A DNA stretch of 64,000 bases from Bacillus tianshenii. Its GTDB lineage: Bacteria > Bacillota > Bacilli > Bacillales > Bacillaceae_N. The stretch is from NCBI GenBank assembly GCA_020524525.2, contig CP129018.1:930001-994000 (forward strand), written 5' to 3'. How positions within the stretch are numbered: position 1 is the first letter of the stretch; each line of letters starts with the position of its first letter. Positions 36,203-44,558 of this stretch are shown here, in pieces. The notes below the pieces were generated by a model that was not told the DNA's origin, made no database searches, and saw only the letters and a list, made by a program, of their open reading frames with translations. A program made the position numbers and the translations under genes.

Positions 36203-37409
36203 ATATCCTCACAGGCGGATTTGAAAATTCACGTTGAATCGCATCCGTGCGAAACGGCTCCTGTAAGCACATCGCATATGTATCAGCAGCACGTATATCA
36301 AGGTCTAGCTGAGGGTGTGAGTAAGCAGACAGCTTTGCTACAAGCGGCAGGGGGAGTTCCTTTTTGACACGACGCAAGTAAGCTTGTCCTAATTCATTCA
36401 TGCCAAGCAGCCGGATATATGCGGGAGATGTGCCGACCGCTTCAAGCGTCCCCTTCGTTGTATGGGTTAGGACGTTGATGCATAAGCGCTGCAGCCTTGT
36501 CCACGTATAGCGCTTCGTCTTAACGCGTTGGATAAACTCATGAAACGTTTTAGCTGATTTTATGGCATCTTTCAAGCGGTATTCAAGTCCTTCTTCTACT
36601 TCAGCAATTTCTGAAAGCTCACTGTGTGACATCGTCAGTAAGCGGTATTTCAGAAATTGAAAGTAAGCCTCCCAATTGTGAAGCATGCCGTATGTATGAC
36701 GATAGCTTGCTAATTGTTGAACAGTTGCCTGTGGCAGCACATGCACAAGGTCGTCAATGTCAGCGTGATGCTCAAAGATTTGCTTTCGTACACTTGTAGC
36801 AGAAGCGATATTTCCGCTGAACTGTTCATCATGATAGTTTGAGCCTGTTCGCTTAATGGTCAGCGGCTTCATGGCTGTGTGCCGCTGTTGTGCTGCCCTT
36901 ACATACGAGAGGCCAAGAATATTGTTTGGTGCATGGATATCAAGTGGAAGGGTGTTTCCGAAAAATGTTTCATAGGCATTTGAAGCGGCTGTTGGAAAGC
37001 TTACTCCTTCCTTTAATGCTTTTTTAAGCTCTGCATTGATTTCATTCTGATGCTTCTCTAAGAAAGAAGCTGTTTCAACAAAAGGTTCAATTTCTCCGTG
37101 CTCACTGCCGAAGCAAAAGCTGTCGACGTATAAAGCATCCAATAAGGAAACCGCACCGTACGCGAAGCGGTCAGCTTTTTGAACGGCAAAAGCATAAGGC
37201 AGTTCAATGACAATGTCGACACCAGAGGCAAGGGCGGCACGTGTGCGCGCCCACTTTGATATAATAGCCGGCTCGCCTCGCTGCAGGAAATTGCCGCTCA
37301 TAACAGCGACCATCACATCGGCATCGCTTACACGCTTTGCTTCTTGCAGGTGGTAGGCGTGTCCATTATGAAAAGGGTTATATTCAACGATCACACCGCA
37401 TGCATTCAT
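36201..37409 (-). CDS. tmcAL: tRNA(Met) cytidine acetate ligase
   Basis: TmcAL (formerly YlbM) makes N4-acetylcytidine at the wobble base of elongator tRNA-Met using acetate and ATP. The 402-residue protein starts with the nucleotidyltransferase motif GVIVEYNPFHNGHAYHLQEAK (a HIGH-like HNGH at about 17-20) and MVAVMSGNFLQRGEPAIISKW. A second conserved stretch, NILGLSYVRA, follows, then a helical C-terminal half. The RBS TTAGGAGG precedes the ATG. It is convergent with ylbL. Confidence 0.93.
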   Translation of the reverse strand: MNACGVIVEYNPFHNGHAYHLQEAKRVSDADVMVAVMSGNFLQRGEPAIISKWARTRAALASGVDIVIELPYAFAVQKADRFAYGAVSLLDALYVDSFCFGSEHGEIEPFVETASFLEKHQNEINAELKKALKEGVSFPTAASNAYETFFGNTLPLDIHAPNNILGLSYVRAAQQRHTAMKPLTIKRTGSNYHDEQFSGNIASATSVRKQIFEHHADIDDLVHVLPQATVQQLASYRHTYGMLHNWEAYFQFLKYRLLTMSHSELSEIAEVEEGLEYRLKDAIKSAKTFHEFIQRVKTKRYTWTRLQRLCINVLTHTTKGTLEAVGTSPAYIRLLGMNELGQAYLRRVKKELPLPLVAKLSAYSHPQLDLDIRAADTYAMCLQEPFRTDAIQREFSNPPVRI

Positions 37410-37623
37410 ATTAACCTCCTAATAGATTTGATTTTAAAAATATTTTAGCATATAATCTCTCGTCTTAATCACATGCTTTAATAAGAGAGAAAAGTTTCAT
37501 TTTACGCATGAAATCATTTATTTGCTTCCGCTGGTGCATTATAGTAAGGTAGGAGCAAGAAAATATCGCAAAATTATAGTGCCAAATGCGTTTGTGATAG
37601 GACAAAGCTGTAAAGAAAAAATA

Positions 37624-37652
37624 TTGACAAACGCTTTTTGTGTCGCTATAAT
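37624..37652 (+). promoter_or_regulatory. sigma-A promoter of ylbN-rpmF
   Basis: TTGACA, 17 bases, TATAAT is a perfect match, 28 bases upstream of the ylbN start. Confidence 0.85.
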
Positions 37653-37679
37653 TACCTTTGTTGCCTAGAGGTGATCACA

Positions 37680-38192
37680 ATGGAATGGCAAGTATCAGAG
37701 TTAAGAAATCGTAGAGACGGGTTTGAAATCGATGAAACAATCGATGTTAGCGAACTAAAGGACATGAACAAAGAAATACGTCAAATTTCACCTGTTCATG
37801 TTACAGGGAACGCCCATTTTTCAGGCAGTAAAATCACGTTTGATTTAACGTTTGACGGTGAAATGATTTTACCGTGTGCGCGTTCACTCGCTGATGTGAA
37901 GTACCCGTTTGAAATTGATGCGAGGGAAATTTTCTCATTAAATGGTGAATCGTATACAGATGAAGATCTAGAGATTCATGGAATTGACGGAGAAGTCCTT
38001 GACTTAAAGCCGTATATTCGAGAAAATATTTTATTAGAGATTCCAATGCAAGTATTTAGTGACAACCCTGAAACAGAAGGAAAAGCTCCTCAGTCTGGAC
38101 AAGGCTGGGAAGTTGTAACAGAGGAAGAACAAAAAGAACGCATTGACCCTCGTTTAGAAAAACTTCAACAGTTTTTTAAAAAAGATGAGTGA
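37680..38192 (+). CDS. ylbN: YceD/DUF177 family protein YlbN
   Basis: The 170-residue protein is of the DUF177 (YceD) family, which is nearly always encoded just before rpmF. It is implicated in rRNA or large-subunit metabolism, although the molecular role is not settled. Typical stretches are HVTGNAHFSGSKITFDLTFDGEMILPCARSLADVKYPF and LDLKPYIRENILLEIPMQVFS. The ATG at 37680 has GAGGTGATC upstream and follows a perfect sigma-A promoter. rpmF follows 63 bases later. Confidence 0.92.
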   Translation: MEWQVSELRNRRDGFEIDETIDVSELKDMNKEIRQISPVHVTGNAHFSGSKITFDLTFDGEMILPCARSLADVKYPFEIDAREIFSLNGESYTDEDLEIHGIDGEVLDLKPYIRENILLEIPMQVFSDNPETEGKAPQSGQGWEVVTEEEQKERIDPRLEKLQQFFKKDE

Positions 38193-38255
38193 AGAAGTGC
38201 CGTAAAGCAGGTTCTTCTCACTTTTTGATGGACTCGTATTAAGGAGGTGGAAACG

Positions 38256-38429
38256 ATGGCAGTACCTTTTAGAAGAACATCTAAAAAAGTAAAACGCCAA
38301 CGCCGTACGCACAAGAAGCTTTCAGTACCAGGTATGGTAGCATGCCCGAACTGCGGCGAAATGAAGCTTGCTCACCGCGTATGTAAAGAGTGTGGTACTT
38401 ACAAAGGCAAAGATGTTGTAAATAAATAA
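38256..38429 (+). CDS. rpmF: 50S ribosomal protein L32
   Basis: The 57-residue basic protein is L32 of the zinc-binding form, with [19 protein letters not shown] and a CPNCGE...CKECGTY ribbon (four Cys). The presence of all four Cys marks the C+ paralogue. AAGGAGGTGG lies 6 bases upstream of the ATG. Confidence 0.97.
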   Translation: MAVPFRRTSKKVKRQRRTHKKLSVPGMVACPNCGEMKLAHRVCKECGTYKGKDVVNK

Positions 38430-38437
38430 TGACACAC

Positions 38438-38472
38438 GAAAGCGCAAGGGGACCTTCCTCTTGCGCTTTCTT
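38438..38472 (+). terminator. terminator of ylbN-rpmF
   Basis: GAAAGCGCAAG pairs with CTTGCGCTTTC. Flanking CAC/GTG can extend the stem. Confidence 0.8.
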
Positions 38473-38544
38473 TGTGCCTGAAAAGGGCAGAACACGGAAG
38501 CTTCTTTTGGTATAATGAGAAAGAATGAAAAGGGAGGGTCATAG

Positions 38545-39306
38545 ATGGAGAAGGTATCACTTGAAAGAGATGAGCGTGGGGTATTAACGTTAACGATTAA
38601 TCGTGAGGAAAAACGCAATGCAGTTGATTATGATGTCATGCAGGCGTTCGAAGAAGCGATTGCACAAGCGGAAACAGATGACCGTGTGAAAATGCTGGCG
38701 ATTACAGGAAGCGGAGAAAGAGCATTTTGTTCAGGCGGGGATTTATCTGTCTTTCATGAGCTGTATACGAAGGAAGAAGCGTATGGCATGCTTTCTAAAA
38801 TGGGGGCAATCTTACATAAGTTATACAAGCTGCCAAAGCCGACTGTGGCGTTTGTAAACGGCACCGCGTTAGGCGGCGGATGTGAAATCTTAACCGCTTG
38901 TGATTTTCGTATTGCAAAGGAAGGTGTTTCGTTTGGATTTGTCCAAGGGAAGCTTGCGATTACAACTGGCTGGGGTGGCGCTACAATGCTGCTAGAACGA
39001 ATCGCAAAGCATGATGCGATGCGATTATTGATGACAGCTGAACGCTATAAAGCAGAAGATGGACATGCGGTGAAGCTTTTTTCAGAGGTTTTCCCGAAAG
39101 AAACATTCAGAGAAGACTGTCAAAAATGGTTGGATACTTTTACAGCTCAGGATGTAACGGTGCTGAAGGCTTATAAAGAAGCGTCTTTGCGAAAGCTTGA
39201 CTTAGATAAGCTGTATAATGATATGTTCGCTGAAATTGAACGATGCAGTATTCTATGGGAAGCTGACGCCCATCATGATGCGGTCAACGCCTTTTTGACT
39301 AAGTAA
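38545..39306 (+). CDS. enoyl-CoA hydratase/isomerase (crotonase) family protein
   Basis: The 253-residue protein has the crotonase fold: REEKRNAV near the start, the oxyanion segment GERAFCSGGDLSVF (about 58-71), and GTALGGGCEILTACDF (about 107-122). The first catalytic Glu of classic hydratases (GGGCE) is present, but the second position, 20 residues later (FGQPE in rat hydratase), reads FGFVQ here, with Gln in place of Glu. It may therefore be an isomerase, thioesterase or lyase rather than a hydratase. B. subtilis has no crotonase gene between rpmF and ylbO. AAAAGGGAGGG precedes the ATG. Confidence 0.85.
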   Translation: MEKVSLERDERGVLTLTINREEKRNAVDYDVMQAFEEAIAQAETDDRVKMLAITGSGERAFCSGGDLSVFHELYTKEEAYGMLSKMGAILHKLYKLPKPTVAFVNGTALGGGCEILTACDFRIAKEGVSFGFVQGKLAITTGWGGATMLLERIAKHDAMRLLMTAERYKAEDGHAVKLFSEVFPKETFREDCQKWLDTFTAQDVTVLKAYKEASLRKLDLDKLYNDMFAEIERCSILWEADAHHDAVNAFLTK

Positions 39307-39350
39307 GAGTCAGAACATTATGATTTCTAGTCTATCTTTTCTATTGCAGG

Positions 39351-39358
39351 CATACATA
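39351..39358 (+). promoter_or_regulatory. candidate sigma-E -10 element of gerR/ylbO
   Basis: CATACATA closely matches the sigma-E -10 (CATACAMT). The -35 region 13-14 bases upstream (GTCTATCT) is a poor match. B. subtilis gerR is sigma-E dependent, which supports the call. Confidence 0.4.
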
Positions 39359-39386
39359 TATGAAAAAAGCGATAGGGGAGATGGCA

Positions 39387-39962
39387 GTGAATGTTGCTAG
39401 ACAGGATGCATGGAGTGAAGATGAAGACTTAATGCTTGCTGAGGTCGTATTGCGTCATATTCGTGAAGGAAGCACGCAGTTAGCTGCATTTGAGGAGGTA
39501 GGACGAAGGCTTTCGCGTACCGCTGCCGCATGCGGATTTCGCTGGAATTCAACAGTAAGAAAGCAGTATGATTCCGCGGTTGCGCTCGCAAAAGAGCAGC
39601 GAAAAGCTGGCCGGAAGACGAAACATTCCCCTCCGCCAATGGAAGTTAACATGAAGGCGGTTGCAGCTCCGCTGACATTACAGCAAGTGATAACGTATTT
39701 AGAAGAGTTGCAAGGAACCCTACAACTAGACAAGGGTGCCCAGGAAGAAGAATTACGGGAGTTAAGAGAGCGAATAAAAGTTGCTGAAGCTGAGTGTGAG
39801 AAGTGGAAAGAGAAATTTCAAGCACTAGAACAGGACTATCAAACGATGCTGTCCATTATGGAGAAGGCAAGAAAGATGACGGTTATGAAAGAAGAAGACG
39901 AGGAAAAGCTTCGTTTTCAAATGGATGAGAACGGAAATTTAGAACGGGTAAAGAAGAAATGA
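39387..39962 (+). CDS. gerR: RsfA-family sporulation regulator (GerR/YlbO)
   Basis: The protein of about 191 residues has an N-terminal Myb/SANT-like DNA-binding domain typical of RsfA proteins ([21 protein letters not shown] ... [27 protein letters not shown]). A basic linker and a long C-terminal coiled coil (about 105-180) follow. YlbO/GerR controls mother-cell sporulation genes in B. subtilis. I chose GTG at 39387 because GGGGAG lies 6 bases upstream. The ATG at 39360 would lie at the proposed -10 element. A terminator follows the stop. Confidence 0.86.
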   Translation: MNVARQDAWSEDEDLMLAEVVLRHIREGSTQLAAFEEVGRRLSRTAAACGFRWNSTVRKQYDSAVALAKEQRKAGRKTKHSPPPMEVNMKAVAAPLTLQQVITYLEELQGTLQLDKGAQEEELRELRERIKVAEAECEKWKEKFQALEQDYQTMLSIMEKARKMTVMKEEDEEKLRFQMDENGNLERVKKK

Positions 39963-39965
39963 AAA

Positions 39966-40003
39966 CCGCTATAAAGCATTGCTGCTTTGTAGCGGCTTTT
40001 TTT
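39966..40003 (+). terminator. terminator of gerR
   Basis: CCGCTA-AAAGCA pairs with TGCTTT-TAGCGG, with single-base bulges, then CTTTTTTT. Confidence 0.78.
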
Positions 40004-40035
40004 ATAAATACAGGTGATCTGATCATGCTATAAAT

Positions 40036-40077
40036 AAGCAGCACCAATGTGCTTAGGGCAGCATTGGTGCTGCTTTT
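40036..40077 (-). terminator. hairpin downstream of ylbP
   Basis: AAGCAGCACCAATG pairs perfectly with CATTGGTGCTGCTT. It lies beyond the ylbP stop and is probably its terminator, although it could also back up that of gerR. Confidence 0.65.
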
Positions 40078-40122
40078 CGGGTTTGTACTTTCTCTATTTG
40101 AGGATTTGTAGCATCTTGCTTA

Positions 40123-40593
40123 TTACTGAACAGTAATTGAACTAGGTTGAACATGTTGTGGTTCCCATACGAAATAGTTAATTCCGTTATGGCTTACATA
40201 TTCAAAGCCCATCTTGTTCCAAAAATCTGTGGAATTAACACGTGGAATTGTACGAATTGGCATTTGGAAGCTCTTTGCAAATTCAACAAGCATTCTTCCA
40301 TAACCTAGACCTTGGTAATCTTTCAACACTTCAAGCTTACAGATTTCAAGCCCATCTTGTGGTGAGTTAAAGACTGAATCATATTTTGCTTGAACGTTGT
40401 CTAGGCACATTCTTGCAATGAGTGTGTCACCATAATAGATACCATAGAACGGGGAATCACTTTTGTTTTCAACAATGTCAGCTTGTAAGTCCTCAATCAT
40501 TGATAACTCTTGCAGACCATATTTTTTAAAGCGCTTAAACTCCTCAAGTGTTTTAAAGTTAAGTGATAATTTTTCAACGGCTAATAAGTCCAT
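40123..40593 (-). CDS. ylbP: GNAT-family N-acetyltransferase YlbP
   Basis: The 156-residue protein has the GNAT core: EICKLEVLKDYQGLGYGRMLVEFAK carries the acetyl-CoA-binding QGLGYGR loop. The end, STDFWNKMGFEYV, is the usual substrate-side strand. The substrate is unknown. The ATG at 40593 has AAGGAGGGG upstream; a longer frame to 40620 overlaps that RBS. It lies convergent with gerR, as in B. subtilis. Confidence 0.88.
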   Translation of the reverse strand: MDLLAVEKLSLNFKTLEEFKRFKKYGLQELSMIEDLQADIVENKSDSPFYGIYYGDTLIARMCLDNVQAKYDSVFNSPQDGLEICKLEVLKDYQGLGYGRMLVEFAKSFQMPIRTIPRVNSTDFWNKMGFEYVSHNGINYFVWEPQHVQPSSITVQ

Positions 40594-40981
40594 GGTTGCC
40601 CCTCCTTTTAAGTATTGCAAAAATTATTAATCTTTATTTTTATTATATAACAAATAAGAGTAAATTTCCTTATTAAAAAAGAAATCGCTTTCAATAATTT
40701 GTGACGTTTTTGTGACAGTGAAAAATATGACGAGAAAGCTTAATTTTATTGAAAGATTCAGAATTTTTATAAAATAGTTGTGATACAGAGGAAAACCTGT
40801 TTTGAAACAGACTTTAAAGATTGAATGTCATTCATTTTTGCAGCTTTTTGTTATATATAAATAATAATAGTGTGGGCTTTTTTACAAATGCGGACAATCT
40901 GCTAAAATAAAGCATAGAATCTTTTTGATGCTTATGTTTCTATAAATATACAAATAATCACAAAAAAAGGTGGTGAAGCGT
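40594..40981. promoter_or_regulatory. AT-rich divergent gap ylbP-panE with candidate panE promoter
   Basis: I see no gene in this 388-bp AT-rich gap. TTTACA (40881-40886), 16 bases, TAAAAT (40903-40908) is a fair sigma-A promoter for panE. Confidence 0.5.
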
Positions 40982-41875
40982 TTGGGAAAAGCGGTTATTG
41001 GCGGAGGAGCTGTCGGTTTGCTGCTGACAGCCTATTACACACTTATGGGAGAAAAGGTTGTACTGTATACGAGGCGAACTGAGCAAGCAGACCTTCTTAA
41101 TGAAAAAGGGCTAATGCTCATTTGTGATGGCGAACAACAAGTTGTCCCGATTAAAGCAGCACCTCTTCACAAGGGCGTTTCTGAACCCTTCGTTATTCTC
41201 GCTGTCAAGCAGTATCAGCTTGAAGCTGCCCTGCAAGAACTACAGCTGACGACCATACATAATCTATTATTTTTGCAAAATGGGATGGGGCATTTGCCGT
41301 TTGTTGAAAATCTCTCTGATAAAGTGGATGTACTGCTTGGTGTAGTTGAGCATGGTGCGCTAAAGCATAGTGATCATTGTGTCGAACATACAGGTAAGGG
41401 GCAATTACGAATCAGCCCGTATCAAAGTGAGGCATCGGTTTCTGAGGTATTTTCTCATACTCCTCATCCTTACTTTCCGATTGTTGTGGAGGACAATTGG
41501 TATGACATGCTTGCGAACAAGCTTGCGGCCAATGTAGTAATTAATTCTCTTACTTCATTATATGGCGTGAAAAATGGAGAGCTCTTGAAAAGGTCTGAGT
41601 TTCATCGGAATATGCGAATGGTATTTGAGGAGGCAACAAACGTTCTTCATTTGAAAAACAAAGAAAGAACGTGGGAGCAAATTGAAACCATTTGCCTCAA
41701 TACAGCAGAAAACACGTCGTCGATGCTTAAAGATTTACTTGAAGGACGCAGAACAGAAATCGACGCCATTTTAGGCTGGCTCGTTCGGCAGGCTGAAGAT
41801 AAAAAGATAAAAACCCCATTATTATCATTTTTGAATGACAGTATAAAAGGGATGGAGCAGAGAGGGGGTCAATAA
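40982..41875 (+). CDS. panE: 2-dehydropantoate 2-reductase
   Basis: PanE reduces ketopantoate to pantoate with NADPH in pantothenate and CoA synthesis; coaD lies 8 kb upstream. The 297-residue protein starts with the NADP-binding AVIGGGAVGLLLTAYY. Conserved features are VKQYQLEAAL, LLFLQNGMGH, the Lys-containing WYDMLANKLAANVVINSL and ERRTEIDAILGW-like end GRRTEIDAILGW. Start: TTG at 40982, six bases after AAGGTGGTG. The family begins right at this motif; GTG codons at 40970 and 40973 fall within the RBS. The DUF3397 gene follows directly. Confidence 0.92.
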   Translation: MGKAVIGGGAVGLLLTAYYTLMGEKVVLYTRRTEQADLLNEKGLMLICDGEQQVVPIKAAPLHKGVSEPFVILAVKQYQLEAALQELQLTTIHNLLFLQNGMGHLPFVENLSDKVDVLLGVVEHGALKHSDHCVEHTGKGQLRISPYQSEASVSEVFSHTPHPYFPIVVEDNWYDMLANKLAANVVINSLTSLYGVKNGELLKRSEFHRNMRMVFEEATNVLHLKNKERTWEQIETICLNTAENTSSMLKDLLEGRRTEIDAILGWLVRQAEDKKIKTPLLSFLNDSIKGMEQRGGQ

Positions 41876-41876
41876 T

Positions 41877-42257
41877 GTGGTTAGTTTGTTCTCAAACGTT
41901 ATTGCACTATTTATAACCGTGCCGCTTCTGTCGTTAATCGTGATTTTTTGGGTTAGTGCAAAGGTAACTCGTAATAAAAAGCGTTCCTTTCACTTTATGA
42001 TCGATGTAGGCACAATTATTTTCATTTTAGCTGTTCACTATCTAGTTCTCGTCATCTGGGAGATTTCAATTCTATGGATGATTGCAATTTTCATTCTTCT
42101 TCTCACGATATTTATTATGTTCATCCATTATAAAAAACGAGGAGACATAGAGTTTAAAAGAGTGCGCAAAGTCGTTCTCCGCTTGAACTTTCTCTTATTT
42201 TCGTTTACATATGTAATTTTGCTTGTATATGGATTGGTTATGCGGATTGTGGCTTAG
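41877..42257 (+). CDS. DUF3397-family membrane protein
   Basis: The 126-residue protein has four membrane helices (about residues 5-27, 37-55, 60-80 and 98-122) with a short basic loop (YKKRGDIEFKRVRK). This matches the DUF3397 proteins often found between panE and bshC in bacilli. The function is unknown. The GTG start lies one base after the panE stop, so it is co-transcribed. Repeat locus 4 begins 18 bases after its stop. Confidence 0.85.
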   Translation: MVSLFSNVIALFITVPLLSLIVIFWVSAKVTRNKKRSFHFMIDVGTIIFILAVHYLVLVIWEISILWMIAIFILLLTIFIMFIHYKKRGDIEFKRVRKVVLRLNFLLFSFTYVILLVYGLVMRIVA

Positions 42258-42275
42258 TAGTGACGCCAGTGCTTT

Positions 42276-42691
42276 CCTTATGCTTGTCGCCCCTGAACGA
42301 GCCACCTCCGCTTTCGACGCACAGGATGTGCTAGTGCAGGCGTTGTCACAGGACGTGACGACCTTAGCCAGCGTTCCTTTGATCCAGCTGCGAAAGGCAG
42401 GCTGCGCGAGTTGCTTCCGACGCACAGGACGTGCTAGCGTCGGTGTTGAAACAGGATGTTTCGTTCTTAACCGACGTTCCTATTAAGGTGCCGAAAGCAA
42501 AGAGCGGCTTTCTCTGTGTGAAGGTTCCAGCAATCGGACAGCCTAACCGCCTTTCTCCGCTTTTCGAAGATGTCTAGCTGCGGTGGGCAGAAATTTGTGT
42601 TGCTTCACCTTCCTGCTCCGAGGCAAAAAGCGCCTCTATGCATGAAGGCTCCAGCAAACAATATTTCTAAGCGGCCCCCCCTCCGCTTTTC
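42276..42691 (-). repeat. repeat locus 4: two units, two copies of the two-hairpin module
   Basis: Read on the minus strand, the first unit (42691 to 42566) is nearly identical to unit 1 of the 17-kb array. The next (42565 to about 42381) is a type-2 unit interrupted by a two-hairpin module (about 42414-42491; hairpins GCAC-aggac-GTGC 42422-42434 and GAAACA-gga-TGTTTC 42448-42462). A second module follows (42316-42380; hairpins 42319-42331 and 42345-42359), then a partial unit ending near 42276. It fills the 530-bp gap before bshC. Confidence 0.84.
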
Positions 42692-42787
42692 TTTTAAGCA
42701 TTGTTTTTGGTTGGGGGGGTTGAAAGTTTGGTATACTCATGGAGGAATTGATTGAAACGATTGTATTGAAGAAAGGACGGGCATGGA

Positions 42788-44419
42788 ATGGAAATTAGGG
42801 AATGTTCTCTGCCTTCAACGAATCCGTTTGTTGCAGATTATTTGAACAGGGCGGATAAAGCGTTGAAATATTTTGATTATCATCCAGGGGATGAAGAGGC
42901 TGTTGCACGTCGTGCGGAGGAGCTTCGTTCGAGGACGTTTAAGCGAAGTGAGCTTGCTTCGTATCTTCATGAGCACCATCAACAGTTTGATTGTTCAGAA
43001 AAAACGTTTGAAAATATTCGAAAGTTTGATGATGAGAGAGCGGTAGCTGTTGTTGCGGGTCAGCAAGCGGGTGTGCTGACTGGGCCGCTTTATACGATAC
43101 ATAAAGCCGTATCGGTCATCCAGTTTGCGAAAGAACAGGAGGAAAAGCTCGGTATTCCGGTTGTTCCTGTATTTTGGAGTGCTGGGGAGGATCATGACTT
43201 TGCGGAGATTAATCACGTCTATGCACCAGTTGATAAGCGCCGAGTACGAAAATTCACGGTGGAAGAAGATGACGGGATAAAGCTGCCGGTTTCAGAGCGG
43301 AAGCTAAATCGCAAGCAAACGATTCAGTGGGTGAAGGAAGTGCTTGCTCACTTTCCTGAAACCATTCACACACGCGAATTGTTACAGAAGCTAGAAAGTC
43401 TCATTGAAGTGTCGAAGACGTATACAGACTTTTTCAACCGTTTCTTGTTAACACTTTTTGCACAGCAGGGCTTAGTCGTAATGGATTCAAATGACCCGAA
43501 GCTTCGGCAATTAGAAGCTGATTTTTTTATGCAGCTGATTACAGAAAATCGGCCTATGCAGCGAAACCTACTTCAGAAGCAACTTATGCTTGCTGAAGAT
43601 AATTATGGTGAGCCGATTGCTATTAATGAGCACAATGCAAATTTGTTTTATCACAACGACCAGGGTGAGCGTATTTTACTAGAGCGGCTTGAATCAGGTG
43701 AGTTTGTTGGCAAAAATCGCACACTGCGCTTTACAGAGGATGAATTGTTGGATGTGGCGAAAGAAACACCGGAAAAACTAAGCAACAACGTTGTCACACG
43801 CCCGCTTATGCAAGATTACGTGCTGCCTGTGCTTGCATTTTTCGGCGGACCCGGTGAAATCAGCTATTGGGCTGTGTTAAAAGATGTCTTTGCGCAATTT
43901 GATTTTAAAATGCCTCCCGTTCTGCCGCGTCTTAACATAACGCTGGTCGAACGCCGGATTGAAACATGGCTGGAAGAGCTAGAGCTTTCGTTTGATAATG
44001 TGCTTCAAAATGGAACGAATGCATATAAGGAACAGCGTTTAGCGAATTATGAACGAAAAGAGATTGATGAGAAAATGAAGGAAGCGGCCAAGGAAATTGA
44101 TGACATTCACCAAAGACTGCGTATGTTAGCGTCAGAGGTAGATGGGAACTTAACCCACCTTGCCTACCAAAATGGCGGCCGTATTCAAATGGAGCTTCAA
44201 TACTTACATAAGCAAATTGACCGTTCGCTGCGTGTGAAGGAAGGGCCAATGCTTGTGAGGTATGATGCGATTGATTGTGCGCTTTCTCCGAGCGGCAGTC
44301 CGCAAGAACGAGTGTGGAATATCCTTTATTTCTTGAATCAATATGGCTTGGATTTTGTCAATCAGTTAAGTGAGATTCCATATTCATTTAATAATCGACA
44401 CAAAGTTATTCTTATTTAG
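42788..44419 (+). CDS. bshC: putative cysteine ligase BshC (bacillithiol synthesis)
   Basis: BshC adds cysteine to glucosaminyl malate, the last step of bacillithiol synthesis. The 543-residue protein has the family features: the core VVAGQQAGVLTGPLYTIHKAVS (about 89-110) and VPVFWSAGEDHDFAEINH (about 127-144). GGPGEISYWAVLKDVF and a coiled-coil C-terminal domain (about 400-490) follow. AAAGGACGGG precedes the ATG. It stands just before mraZ, as in other bacilli. Confidence 0.95.
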   Translation: MEIRECSLPSTNPFVADYLNRADKALKYFDYHPGDEEAVARRAEELRSRTFKRSELASYLHEHHQQFDCSEKTFENIRKFDDERAVAVVAGQQAGVLTGPLYTIHKAVSVIQFAKEQEEKLGIPVVPVFWSAGEDHDFAEINHVYAPVDKRRVRKFTVEEDDGIKLPVSERKLNRKQTIQWVKEVLAHFPETIHTRELLQKLESLIEVSKTYTDFFNRFLLTLFAQQGLVVMDSNDPKLRQLEADFFMQLITENRPMQRNLLQKQLMLAEDNYGEPIAINEHNANLFYHNDQGERILLERLESGEFVGKNRTLRFTEDELLDVAKETPEKLSNNVVTRPLMQDYVLPVLAFFGGPGEISYWAVLKDVFAQFDFKMPPVLPRLNITLVERRIETWLEELELSFDNVLQNGTNAYKEQRLANYERKEIDEKMKEAAKEIDDIHQRLRMLASEVDGNLTHLAYQNGGRIQMELQYLHKQIDRSLRVKEGPMLVRYDAIDCALSPSGSPQERVWNILYFLNQYGLDFVNQLSEIPYSFNNRHKVILI

Positions 44420-44444
44420 TGAAAGAATGAAAAGTTGTCGAAGG

Positions 44445-44474
44445 AAAACCTGCTTTTATAGCAGGTTTTTTTTT
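44445..44474 (+). terminator. terminator of bshC
   Basis: AAAACCTGC-ttttata-GCAGGTTTT is followed by T residues. Confidence 0.85.
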
Positions 44475-44489
44475 ATGTTACAAGAATAG

Positions 44490-44526
44490 TACAATAGTAA
44501 GTGGAGAAAAGTGGGGATGTGTGGTA
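44490..44526 (+). promoter_or_regulatory. mraZ promoter -10 and three MraZ-type operator repeats
   Basis: A TACAAT -10 (44490-44495) with a weak T-rich -35 is followed by GTGGAG (44501), GTGGGG (44511) and GTGGTA (44521). These are direct repeats with exact 10-bp spacing, on one face of the helix. MraZ represses its own promoter through such repeats in E. coli and Mycoplasma. Confidence 0.65.
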
Positions 44527-44558
44527 AGTTAAGGAGAGAAAGTGGGGGCAGACTAGCT

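Noticed and set aside
37430-37680. Riboswitch or T-box upstream of ylbN
   Set aside because: A perfect sigma-A promoter lies 28 bases before the start, leaving no room for a structured leader.
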